Assembly (NCBI GenBank): GCA_009908535.1
Contig: JAAAOD010000256.1
Location: 1-21,320 of the forward strand
Source of the DNA: Verrucomicrobiota bacterium
GTDB lineage: Bacteria; Verrucomicrobiota; Verrucomicrobiia; Opitutales; Oceanipulchritudinaceae
Length of the DNA stretch: 21,320 bases
Direction of reading: 5' to 3'
Part shown: piece by piece, positions 8,601 to 14,863 of the stretch
Numbering within the stretch: the stretch's first letter is position 1
Layout of the letters: every line of letters starts with the position of its first letter
Program-made: the position numbers and the translations under genes
Notes under the pieces: generated by a model
The model's database searches: none
The model's input: only the letters and a program-made list of their open reading frames with translations
What the model was told of the DNA's origin: nothing

Positions 8601-8677
8601 TGGCGTCGTTTCTCACGGGGAAGCGTCTCCGGGTCGAAGGACAGCGGAGGATGTGGAAGGGTGGAGGACATGGTCAT
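5666..8677 (-). CDS. gcvP: Glycine dehydrogenase (decarboxylating), single-chain P-protein
   Basis: The P-protein of the glycine cleavage system is a PLP enzyme that decarboxylates glycine and passes the aminomethyl group to the lipoyl arm of GcvH; GcvT then makes methylene-THF. At 1003 residues both halves are on one chain. The N-terminal half (about 20-455) matches the GcvPA type (RNLSTAYTPYQPERSQGTL, FGGPGLGLFGTR). The C-terminal half (about 500-1003) matches GcvPB (CYPLGSCTMKYNP, PDSAHGTNFATA, MITNPNTCGVFE, HNNLHKTWTVPHGGGGPGD). K747 in HNNLHKT is the expected PLP lysine. Two ATGs, at 8677 and 8671, are possible starts. No gcvT or gcvH is in the window. It shares a 59-base divergent region with nth. 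Confidence 0.96.
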   Translation of the reverse strand: MTMSSTLPHPPLSFDPETLPREKRRHYISATGEEIEAMLARVGASSLEDLYAHIPGDLRFSEPPALPEEAAYEALQEILPAIAAENNKAVSFLGDGLPHYRTSSVVGPVSRIRNLSTAYTPYQPERSQGTLMTHWIYQCLMSQLTGFEAINSSLYDRSTAIFEAMCTVVRLKRKADTVLLSEGIYPGDRDVIETLLAGTGVHARWVPLDPETGRLDPGTVRASLEEDPDCFAGFVYPQINSLGLLEQVDPLTDLAAEKGIYSIAVIDPMQLGTGGLKPPTDYGKKGADIIVGEAQHLAIGPNFGGPGLGLFGTRFNENNRSVIRQSPGRYVGKGKDLAGRESLLMVLSTREQHIRKDKATSNICSNQAFLATLAGAALLARGEKGMAEAFATGRRQAVEAAEALTGLDGIELAFGNAPFVNEPVFRIEGKPVADLIESARQQGLHIGTDVSDRVIGDHNLLKISFSDRPVDGKLLVDFFKGAGFAAGKEASRGIPEIDASDSRATAVALPGMEDDEIVAYYGKLGDLNVSPDDACYPLGSCTMKYNPHINDWAANLPEFTETHPQAPLEDVQGNLHLLHEIQEWFTAITGLAGVTTQPVAGAQGELVGIKMFQAYHRDRGDTARDVILIPDSAHGTNFATAIMAGYRSKKVDGLKTGIVLLKGGPDGRIDMDDFREKIATYGERLAGIMITNPNTCGVFETAFREIADLVHEAGGLVYMDGANMNAIAGWCNLGAMGVDAVHNNLHKTWTVPHGGGGPGDAIVGVSERLLLYLPGHQIVKQGGRYRLQRAEKSIGSFHRHYGNFAHKVRAYTYLLRLGREGVRRMTALSVLSARYCFEQLRTAYPTLPRGAGDTPRMHEFILTLEEEDFARLEEAGVPRAQVITRVGKLFLDFGFHAPTVAWPETYGLMIEPTESYSQGELDRFSEAVLEIRSLLKECPEVLLQVPHFTPVDRVDEVEANRHLQLFETLSSLPELPGNRIPPKDLGEMPVKEISQRLRAAVDN

Positions 8678-8736
8678 AAGCTGTAACGGGCTTCCGGTTG
8701 GCTTTGGAAGGAATTTTCAGTAAGGTGGAACGGAAA

Positions 8737-9450
8737 ATGGAGAATTCAACCGTATCGGGCAAGGAGCCGTCGCCAAACCGGCGCGGTCCGACGAAAAAGG
8801 AGCGGGTCGCGATCGTTCTGCGGGAGATGGAAAACACCTTTCCGCAACCGGACATTCCGCTGAAGCACGAAGATCCCTTCTCCTTGCTGGTGGCGGTTTT
8901 ACTGAGCGCGCAATGCACCGATGAACGGGTCAACAAAGTGACCCCGGCGCTCTTCGCGCGCGCCTCCACGGCCGCGGTCATGGCGCGGGTCCCGGAGGAG
9001 GAAATTCTTTCGTATGTGCGCACCTGCGGCCTGGGTCCGCGCAAGGCCAAGGCCATCCGGCAATTGGCCGAAATCCTCGTGCGCGAGCACGACGGCGAGG
9101 TGCCGCGGGATCTGGCCGCCATGGAAGCCCTTCCGGGGGTCGGGCACAAAACCGCGCAGGTGGTCATGGTGCAGGCCTTCGGGGTCCCGGCCTTTCCCGT
9201 CGACACGCACATCCACCGCCTCGCGCAGCGCTGGGGGCTCACCAACGGCAAATCCGTGGAGCAGACGGAAAAGGACCTCAAACGCCTCTTTCCGGAGGCG
9301 ACCTGGCGCGACCTCCACCTGCAGATCATTTATTACGGACGTGCCTTCTGCACGGCGCGCACCCGCTGTGACGGCAGCGGCGGGGCCTGCCCACTTTGTC
9401 CGCTCTTCAACGGCTGGCGCAAACGACCGCGCGGCACGCGCAAAGCCTGA
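8737..9450 (+). CDS. nth: Endonuclease III (DNA glycosylase/AP lyase)
   Basis: Nth removes oxidised pyrimidines from DNA and nicks the abasic site in base excision repair. The ATG at 8737 is preceded by an AAGGTGG element at good distance, so I prefer it to an in-frame start 39 bases upstream; the product has 237 residues. Motifs are LLSAQCTDERVNKVTP, LPGVGHKTAQVV (helix-hairpin-helix, with catalytic K138) and PVDTHIHRLAQRWGL (catalytic D156). Four cysteines near the C terminus should bind a 4Fe-4S cluster, but they are spaced C205-X5-C211-X6-C218-X2-C221 instead of the usual C-X6-C-X2-C-X5-C. The C terminus is strongly basic (WRKRPRGTRKA). It diverges from gcvP. Confidence 0.95.
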   Translation: MENSTVSGKEPSPNRRGPTKKERVAIVLREMENTFPQPDIPLKHEDPFSLLVAVLLSAQCTDERVNKVTPALFARASTAAVMARVPEEEILSYVRTCGLGPRKAKAIRQLAEILVREHDGEVPRDLAAMEALPGVGHKTAQVVMVQAFGVPAFPVDTHIHRLAQRWGLTNGKSVEQTEKDLKRLFPEATWRDLHLQIIYYGRAFCTARTRCDGSGGACPLCPLFNGWRKRPRGTRKA

Positions 9451-9505
9451 ATTCAGGTAGTGGGCCGCGTTGACCGCCCCGGGCGCCGCCGCGGAGAATT
9501 CTGTC

Positions 9506-10549
9506 ATGGAAATTCGATGGTCGCGCAAACGCCGCCTGCCCGACTGGCGCTGGTGGATCCGGGCCTCGGGACGCATGGGGGCGGGGGTCCGGTTCGCGGA
9601 ACTCTTTCGAGGAGATGTCGATGCGGAAGCGGCTGTCCTCGCCGCCCTGGAACGCGGTCTGCCGGCGGCGGAGGCCCTGCAGGAAGCGGGATGGCCGCTT
9701 GCCCCCGAATTATCCCTCCGCCTTGCCAATGGCGAACGTACCGGCACCCTCGCCGAGGCCATGGAAGCGGTGGGTCGGGACCTGCAACGGCGGGAGGAGG
9801 TTGCGCGCCGTCTCCGTGCCCAGCTGAGCTATCCGATGCTCCTCCTCCTTGTCGGCACCGGTGTCCTTCTGCTTCTTGTCGGCGTCGTCATTCCGCGGCT
9901 GCAGGAGGTTCTCCGGAGTCTGCTGCCCGGCGGGGAGCTTCCGTACTGGAGCGAGCAAATTGGCCGCCTCTATGGAACGGGTCTCCTCGTCGGCCTTGCC
10001 GCCATGCTGCTCGCCTGGATCGGGTACCGCGCGGCAACCCGCTTTGCCCGGCAGTCGGCCGGGATCGCGCGTGCGCGGGAGCGATGCCTCCGCCGCCTTC
10101 CTTTCTTTGGGGCCCTGCGTTTCTGGTCGCGCGAGGCCCGTCTGCTCCGCCAGCTGTCGGTCCTGTTGCGGGGCGGAGTGCCCTTGCCGGAGGCCCTTTC
10201 CCTATGCGAAGCGGGCTTTCCGGGACAATGGGAACGGCTCGCCCTGCGGGAGTGGCACCGCCGTCTCCTCATGGGCGAAGGCTTTGCCTCCAGCCTGCAC
10301 CGTTTTCCCCTCATCGCGGCGGAAAACAAGCAGCTGCTCTGTGCGGGGCAGGAAAGCGGACGCCTGGAGGAGTTCATGGGAAGCGCCGCCACGGATGCCG
10401 AGCGACGGGGCCGCTGGCGCACGGAAAGCCTCCTGCGGCAGCTGGAACCGGCCTTTCTGACCTTTCTCACCGTCGCCCTCGGAGGGCTCTTTCTCGCCTT
10501 CCTCCTGCCCATGATCACGCTCTTCGAATCGACCGCGACCGGCTTTTGA
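9506..10549 (+). CDS. Type II secretion/type IV pilus inner-membrane protein, GspF/PilC-like
   Basis: The 347-residue protein has two copies of the T2SF domain. The first (about 35-135) has NGERTGTLAEAM and the membrane entry LSYPMLLLLVGTGV; the second (about 205-340) has LSVLLRGGVPLPEAL, GQESGRLEEFM and the final membrane segment FLTVALGGLFLAFLLPM. Membrane segments are near 111-131, 157-174 and 317-338. Such proteins form the inner-membrane platform on which the assembly ATPase (GspE/PilB) drives pseudopilus or pilus growth. I chose the ATG at 9506 with GGAG upstream; an in-frame TTG at 9470 would add 12 residues. It is shorter than usual (about 400) at the N terminus. No ATPase, pilin or secretin gene is nearby, so it is an orphan here. 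Confidence 0.88.
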   Translation: MEIRWSRKRRLPDWRWWIRASGRMGAGVRFAELFRGDVDAEAAVLAALERGLPAAEALQEAGWPLAPELSLRLANGERTGTLAEAMEAVGRDLQRREEVARRLRAQLSYPMLLLLVGTGVLLLLVGVVIPRLQEVLRSLLPGGELPYWSEQIGRLYGTGLLVGLAAMLLAWIGYRAATRFARQSAGIARARERCLRRLPFFGALRFWSREARLLRQLSVLLRGGVPLPEALSLCEAGFPGQWERLALREWHRRLLMGEGFASSLHRFPLIAAENKQLLCAGQESGRLEEFMGSAATDAERRGRWRTESLLRQLEPAFLTFLTVALGGLFLAFLLPMITLFESTATGF

Positions 10550-10624
10550 GACATGGGCGGCAATGAGCGTTGACGGTTGCCTCGAGACGTTCATTTAGAT
10601 GGCTCCTGGAACGCAAATCCGCTT

Positions 10625-11185
10625 ATGCCCATCTACGAGTACTACTCTCCCGATACGCACAAGATCTACGCTTTCCTTGTCCGGTCGACCGATGATGCGG
10701 GCCGGCTTCCCCGGTGTCCCGACGGCAACAATCACCGCATGCAGCGGGTGATGTCCGCCTTCGCCGTCACCGGCCGGGCCAGGGAGGAAAGCGACGCCGG
10801 AGGCGGCGACATGGAGGACGATCCCCGCATGGAGGCCGCGATGGCCGAAATGGAGCGCGAAATGGCCTCCATGGACGAGGACAATCCCGATCCGCGCCGC
10901 ATGGGCCAGCTCATGCGCCGCATGGCCGACATGACCGGCGAGAAAATGCCCGAGCCGATGGAGGAAATGGTCCGCCGCCTCGAGGCCGGGGAGGATCCCG
11001 ACAAGCTGGAGGAGGAATTCGGCGACATGCCGGAAATGGACGACTTCGGCGAAGGCGGCGACGACGCCGGCGGGGAGGGCGAAGGGGAGGCGGGGCACGC
11101 CCGGCTCCGCGCCCTCATGCGCCGACGGAAGGAGCCATCGCGCGACCCGCGGTTGTACGAGTTTTCCGACTACGTGAAAGACTGA
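10625..11185 (+). CDS. FmdB-like protein with degenerate zinc ribbon and acidic Met-rich tail
   Basis: The 186-residue product opens with MPIYEYYSPDTHKIYAF, the hallmark start of the FmdB/zinc-ribbon regulatory family, but the first CxxC of that fold is absent (YSPDTH in its place) and only one cysteine remains, in LPRCPDGNNHRM. Metal binding is therefore doubtful. Residues about 60-150 are highly charged and methionine-rich helix (MEREMASMDEDNPDPRRMGQ; MRRMADMTGEKMPEPMEEMV), followed by an acidic Gly/Glu/Asp stretch and a basic end (LMRRRKEPSRDPRLY). It is predicted to be cytoplasmic. Its stop is 3 bases before the start of the ABC permease, so translation is probably coupled. Function is unknown. 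An in-frame upstream start at 10577 is less likely, since MPIYEY is the family N terminus. Confidence 0.82.
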   Translation: MPIYEYYSPDTHKIYAFLVRSTDDAGRLPRCPDGNNHRMQRVMSAFAVTGRAREESDAGGGDMEDDPRMEAAMAEMEREMASMDEDNPDPRRMGQLMRRMADMTGEKMPEPMEEMVRRLEAGEDPDKLEEEFGDMPEMDDFGEGGDDAGGEGEGEAGHARLRALMRRRKEPSRDPRLYEFSDYVKD

Positions 11186-11188
11186 CGG

Positions 11189-12880
11189 ATGTCGAAAGCC
11201 AGCGCCACGATTGTCTACGGCCTCCTCATCGCCTTCTTCGGGGCCTTTTTCGCGTGGCCGATCTGGCAGGTCATCCAGGGGGGCTTCATGGACGCCGAGG
11301 GCTTCACGTTCGCCTACGTCCTCGAGGTCTTCCGCAACCCGATCTATCTGGAGGGCTTGCGCAACGCCTTTGGTGTGGCGATTTTTTCAACCCTGTTCGC
11401 GCTTCTGATCGCGGTCCCGCTCGCCTTTATCGCCGACCGGTACCGGTTCCCGCTCAAGAAGCTCTTCACGGGACTGGTGCTGCTCCCCATCATGCTGCCG
11501 CCTTTCGTCGGGGCGATCGGAGTGAAGCAGATCTTCGGACAGTTCGGCGCCTTTAACGCCTTCCTTGAGATGGTCGGCATCCTCGGTCCCGGCGACAACG
11601 TCGACTGGATCGGCAAAGGGCAGTTCTGGGGCGTGGTCCTTGTGAGCGCTTTCAGCCTCTACCCGATCCTTTATCTCAACGCGGTCGCCTCCTTGGCGAA
11701 CATTGATCCGGCGATGGAGGAAGCGGCGGAAAACCTCGGCTGCCGCGGCTTCAAGCGATTCTTCCGCATCACCCTTCCCCTGATGCGCCCGGGTCTTTTC
11801 GCGGGCTGCACGATCGTCTTTATCTGGGCCTTCACGGAACTGGGGGTCCCGCTCATCTTCGACTACTCGCGCCTGACCTCGGTGCAGATCTTTTACGGGA
11901 TCAAGGATATCGGGGGGAATCCCTTCCCCTACGCGCTCGTTTCCGTGATGCTCTTCTTCAGCGTCGTCTTCTACGCCCTCGGCAAGGGGCTTTTCGGGCG
12001 GAACACCTTTTCCATGCTGGCCAAGGCCAGTCACGGGGGCGGGGAAAAGAAGCCGGGCGTCCTTGGACAGGCCTTCTGCTTCCTTCTCTTCGGCGGGGTG
12101 ACCTTCATCGCCCTGTTGCCCCATCTCGGGGTCGTATTCATCTCCTTTGCGGGCGACTGGTACGACAGCCTCCTCCCGCAGACATGGACCCTTGGCAATT
12201 TCGAGCTGGCCCTCGGGCACAACCTCACCGTCTCCTCCATCCGGAACAGCCTTTTCTACGCCTCGGTGGCGACGGCCCTGAACATCCTTCTCGGCATTCT
12301 CATCGCCTACATCGTCGTCCGCACCCGCCTTCCGGGGCGCAACCTGCTGGACGCCGGGGCGATGCTGCCGCTGGCGGTTCCAGGCCTCGTCATGGCCTTC
12401 GGCTACCTCGCCATGAGCCAGGACGGCAAGTTCTTCGATTTCCTCAACGCGGTGGAGAATCCGGTGTACCTTCTCATCATCGCCTACGCCGTGCGGAAGC
12501 TCCCCTTTGTCGTGCGCGCGGCCGTGGCCGGGTTGCAGACAACGAGCGTGACCTACGAGGAGGCGGCCCAGAATCTCGGGGCCCCGCCGGCGAAGACCGT
12601 TCTGCGCATCACCCTGCCGTTGATCCTCGCCAACCTGCTCGCCGGCGGCCTGCTCGCCTTTTCGCAGTCGATGCTGGAGGTCTCCGACTCGCTCATCCTG
12701 GCGCAGAAATCGCAATTCTACCCGATCACGAAGGCCATTTACGAACTCATGCAGTTCCTTGGCGACGGTCGCTTCATCGCCAGCGCCCTCGGCGTCTGGG
12801 CGATGGGCTTCCTCGCGGTGACGATCCTCGCCGCAAGCGGCCTCCTCGGCAAAAAGCTCGGGGCCATTTTCCGCGTCTAG
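11189..12880 (+). CDS. ABC transporter permease with two fused transmembrane domains
   Basis: This 563-residue integral membrane protein has two binding-protein-dependent permease domains (about 55-270 and 345-555). Each contains an EAA loop that docks on the ATPase: EEAAENLGCRGFKRFFRITL from residue 177 and EEAAQNLGAPPAKTVLRITL from residue 457. About twelve hydrophobic helices are visible. The fused two-domain form is typical of iron(III) (FbpB-like) and thiamine (ThiP-like) importers and relatives for polyamines or phosphonates. Without the ATPase or the periplasmic binding protein, neither of which is in the window, the substrate cannot be named. It follows the FmdB-like gene by 3 bases and is followed after 33 bases by the protease, on the same strand. 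Confidence 0.93.
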   Translation: MSKASATIVYGLLIAFFGAFFAWPIWQVIQGGFMDAEGFTFAYVLEVFRNPIYLEGLRNAFGVAIFSTLFALLIAVPLAFIADRYRFPLKKLFTGLVLLPIMLPPFVGAIGVKQIFGQFGAFNAFLEMVGILGPGDNVDWIGKGQFWGVVLVSAFSLYPILYLNAVASLANIDPAMEEAAENLGCRGFKRFFRITLPLMRPGLFAGCTIVFIWAFTELGVPLIFDYSRLTSVQIFYGIKDIGGNPFPYALVSVMLFFSVVFYALGKGLFGRNTFSMLAKASHGGGEKKPGVLGQAFCFLLFGGVTFIALLPHLGVVFISFAGDWYDSLLPQTWTLGNFELALGHNLTVSSIRNSLFYASVATALNILLGILIAYIVVRTRLPGRNLLDAGAMLPLAVPGLVMAFGYLAMSQDGKFFDFLNAVENPVYLLIIAYAVRKLPFVVRAAVAGLQTTSVTYEEAAQNLGAPPAKTVLRITLPLILANLLAGGLLAFSQSMLEVSDSLILAQKSQFYPITKAIYELMQFLGDGRFIASALGVWAMGFLAVTILAASGLLGKKLGAIFRV

Positions 12881-12913
12881 GAAAGGAGCGGACCGGAGAT
12901 TGACCCCTTCCCG

Positions 12914-14578
12914 TTGCGATGGTTCTGTAGCTCTGTTTTGGATCGCCTCTGGAAAAGCCTCGTCTTCGCCGGAATGCTCGCCCTTGCCGCGGGCATCCTG
13001 CTCTGGCTGGCCCGTCCGCAAGCCGGGGAAAAGGCTGACGCCTCCGAGGAAACGGTTCCGGAGCGTGCCGAAACGAGCGCGAAACCGCCGCTTCCCCTGC
13101 CGGTGGAGGAGCCGACGGAAAACGGGGACATTCCCCTGCCGGAATGGAACGACGAGGTGATCCCTGGCGAAACGACCGTCTTTTTCACCAGCGATGAGGC
13201 CATGGACCGCTTCATTGAGGCGGCGGCCCGCGAGGGCCTCGCCGTGCGGGGCAGGATCGAGGGTCTTGGCGCGGTCCGGGTGTACGGTTCGCTTTCCCGC
13301 CTGCGCCCGCTTCTCGGTGACGCCGAGACCATGGATTATAATTACCGGATTTCCGCTCCCCCGCTGCCCGGTTCGGATTTCTGGACCGAGGCCAACCTCG
13401 CTCCCGTCGGTGCGAATCTGCTCCCGCTTCTCGGGGTGGACAACCCCTCCGAGCAGGCCAACTGGGGGGAGGGGGTCCGGATCGCCGTCCTCGACACCGG
13501 TTGGCAGGGGCACGCGGCCCTCGACAATAACCGCGTCCGTGTGCTGGACATTCTTGGAGCGGACGGCGTGACGGAGGGGGAATACAACGATCACGGAACG
13601 GCCGTGGCGGGGCTGGTCATGAGCGGGGAGCCCTTCGCTCCCGGCATCGCCCCGGAAAGTGAATTGATCGCGGTGCGGGTCCTCGATGGGAATGGACAGG
13701 GCAACACCTTCCAACTGGCCGAGGGCATTCTCGCCGCCGTCGACGCCGGAGCGGACGTCATCAACATGAGCCTCGGCGGTTACAGCGACAGTGAAATCCT
13801 GCGCCGCGCCGTCGATTATGCCGATTCCAGGGGGGTGACCCTCGTCGCGGCCAGCGGCAACGACGGGGTGGCGAGAGTGACCCACCCCGCCGCTTATGAA
13901 AAGGTCATCGGCGTCACCGCCGTGGACGCCGAAGGCGCGCGCGCCGGCTTCTCCAATTTCGGCGAGGGCGTGGATATCGCCGCCCCCGGTTACAAGCTCC
14001 ACGCCCTCTGGGGGGAGGAGGAGTTCGTCTTTTTTGACGGAACCTCCGCCGCTTCCGCCGTCGTCGCCGGCATGGCCGCGCGCGTCCTCCAGACGGAGAA
14101 CGCCCGCGGTCCCGAAGAGGTCCGGTCGCTGCTGCGCGAACAAGCCAACGACAGCGGCGCCCCGGGGACGGATCCCCAGTACGGGGCCGGTATCCTCGAC
14201 GCCGGCCGGCTCGAAAGGGTCGGTACCTCCGGATATCCCGACCTCGCCGTCGCCGACCTCTATCCCGCCGTCGAACAAAGCGATGGGGCCAGCTTTCCCC
14301 TCTACGCCAGCGTGCAGAACCGCGGAACCGATTTTATCCCCGGTGCCCGGCTGGAATTGAGCGTCAACGGCACTTCCTACTTCTACCAGTTTTCCGGCAT
14401 GGATCCCGGCGTCGTCGACAGCGTCCAGATCCCCGTCCCCGAAGCCCGTCTCGACGGCGGCGGATCCTTTTCCGTCAAGGCCGAGGTGCGGCCGCCGGAG
14501 GGCTACGAAGACCGGCGGGCCGACAACGACGCCGCCGACATCACCCTCCGCCGCGCGGAACCGGAGCCCGAAGGCTGA
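12914..14578 (+). CDS. Membrane-anchored or secreted subtilisin-type (S8) serine protease with CARDB-like domain
   Basis: From a TTG start at 12914 the product has 554 residues. A hydrophobic segment (about 15-34, SLVFAGMLALAAGILLWLA) is a signal anchor or signal peptide. A Pro/Glu-rich spacer follows, then a region (about 85-148) that may be an inhibitory propeptide. The S8 domain (about 180-420) shows a complete triad: D194 in IAVLDTGWQGH, H227 in NDHGTAVAG and S378 in FDGTSAASAVVAG, plus oxyanion N316 in AASGNDG. Residues about 425-550 are beta-rich and resemble CARDB adhesion domains (YPDLAVADLYP...VQNRGTDF). It should act outside the cytoplasm. No ATG gives a full N terminus, so the start is uncertain; an in-frame TTG at 12938 is an alternative. 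Confidence 0.9.
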   Translation: MRWFCSSVLDRLWKSLVFAGMLALAAGILLWLARPQAGEKADASEETVPERAETSAKPPLPLPVEEPTENGDIPLPEWNDEVIPGETTVFFTSDEAMDRFIEAAAREGLAVRGRIEGLGAVRVYGSLSRLRPLLGDAETMDYNYRISAPPLPGSDFWTEANLAPVGANLLPLLGVDNPSEQANWGEGVRIAVLDTGWQGHAALDNNRVRVLDILGADGVTEGEYNDHGTAVAGLVMSGEPFAPGIAPESELIAVRVLDGNGQGNTFQLAEGILAAVDAGADVINMSLGGYSDSEILRRAVDYADSRGVTLVAASGNDGVARVTHPAAYEKVIGVTAVDAEGARAGFSNFGEGVDIAAPGYKLHALWGEEEFVFFDGTSAASAVVAGMAARVLQTENARGPEEVRSLLREQANDSGAPGTDPQYGAGILDAGRLERVGTSGYPDLAVADLYPAVEQSDGASFPLYASVQNRGTDFIPGARLELSVNGTSYFYQFSGMDPGVVDSVQIPVPEARLDGGGSFSVKAEVRPPEGYEDRRADNDAADITLRRAEPEPEG

Positions 14579-14863
14579 GCTTTCCGGTTGGAATAGACGC
14601 TCCTGCGTTCCGACCCCCGGCTCCGGGAACCGATCGGGAGACTCACGAAACCCCAGTTGGAGAAAGTGGAATCCGTGCTTGCCGCCTTTCTGGGGTTTTC
14701 GACCTTTGTCTGATAAAAACGCTTGTCAGGGGGCGGAGGCTTTGGGATGTTTCCCGGCTCTTTTGCCCGCCCGCCACTCCGGGCGACGGGTGAACAAACC
14801 AACCACTAACCCGTCCTCCGTATTCCGGAAGACCGATTATACAAGAAGAACCACCAACCTATC
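14579..14863. other. Intergenic region upstream of rpsA (285 bases)
   Basis: No open frame here looks like a gene. It contains a possible terminator of the protease gene (14648-14699) and presumably the rpsA promoter and leader. A weak -10-like TTATAC lies at 14837-14842, but I see no matching -35. A second possible promoter, TTGTCA at about 14726, has a poor -10. The bases before the rpsA ATG (ACCACCAACCTATC) contain no Shine-Dalgarno sequence, which fits the known behaviour of rpsA leaders, where S1 itself recognises its message. Confidence 0.5.
14648..14699 (+). terminator. Possible terminator after the protease gene
   Basis: A perfect 9-bp inverted repeat, AAACCCCAG at 14648-14656 and CTGGGGTTT at 14690-14698, is followed by only one further T and then CGACC. 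The 33-base loop is long and the T-run short, so this could instead be an rpsA leader structure. It lies 70 bases after the protease stop. Confidence 0.35.

Noticed and set aside
11387..14278. A 963-codon open frame on the minus strand
   Set aside because: It is antisense to the permease and protease genes, whose motifs are complete. Its product is low-complexity, rich in charged residues and glycine, with no recognisable domain. Such frames are common opposite GC-rich genes.
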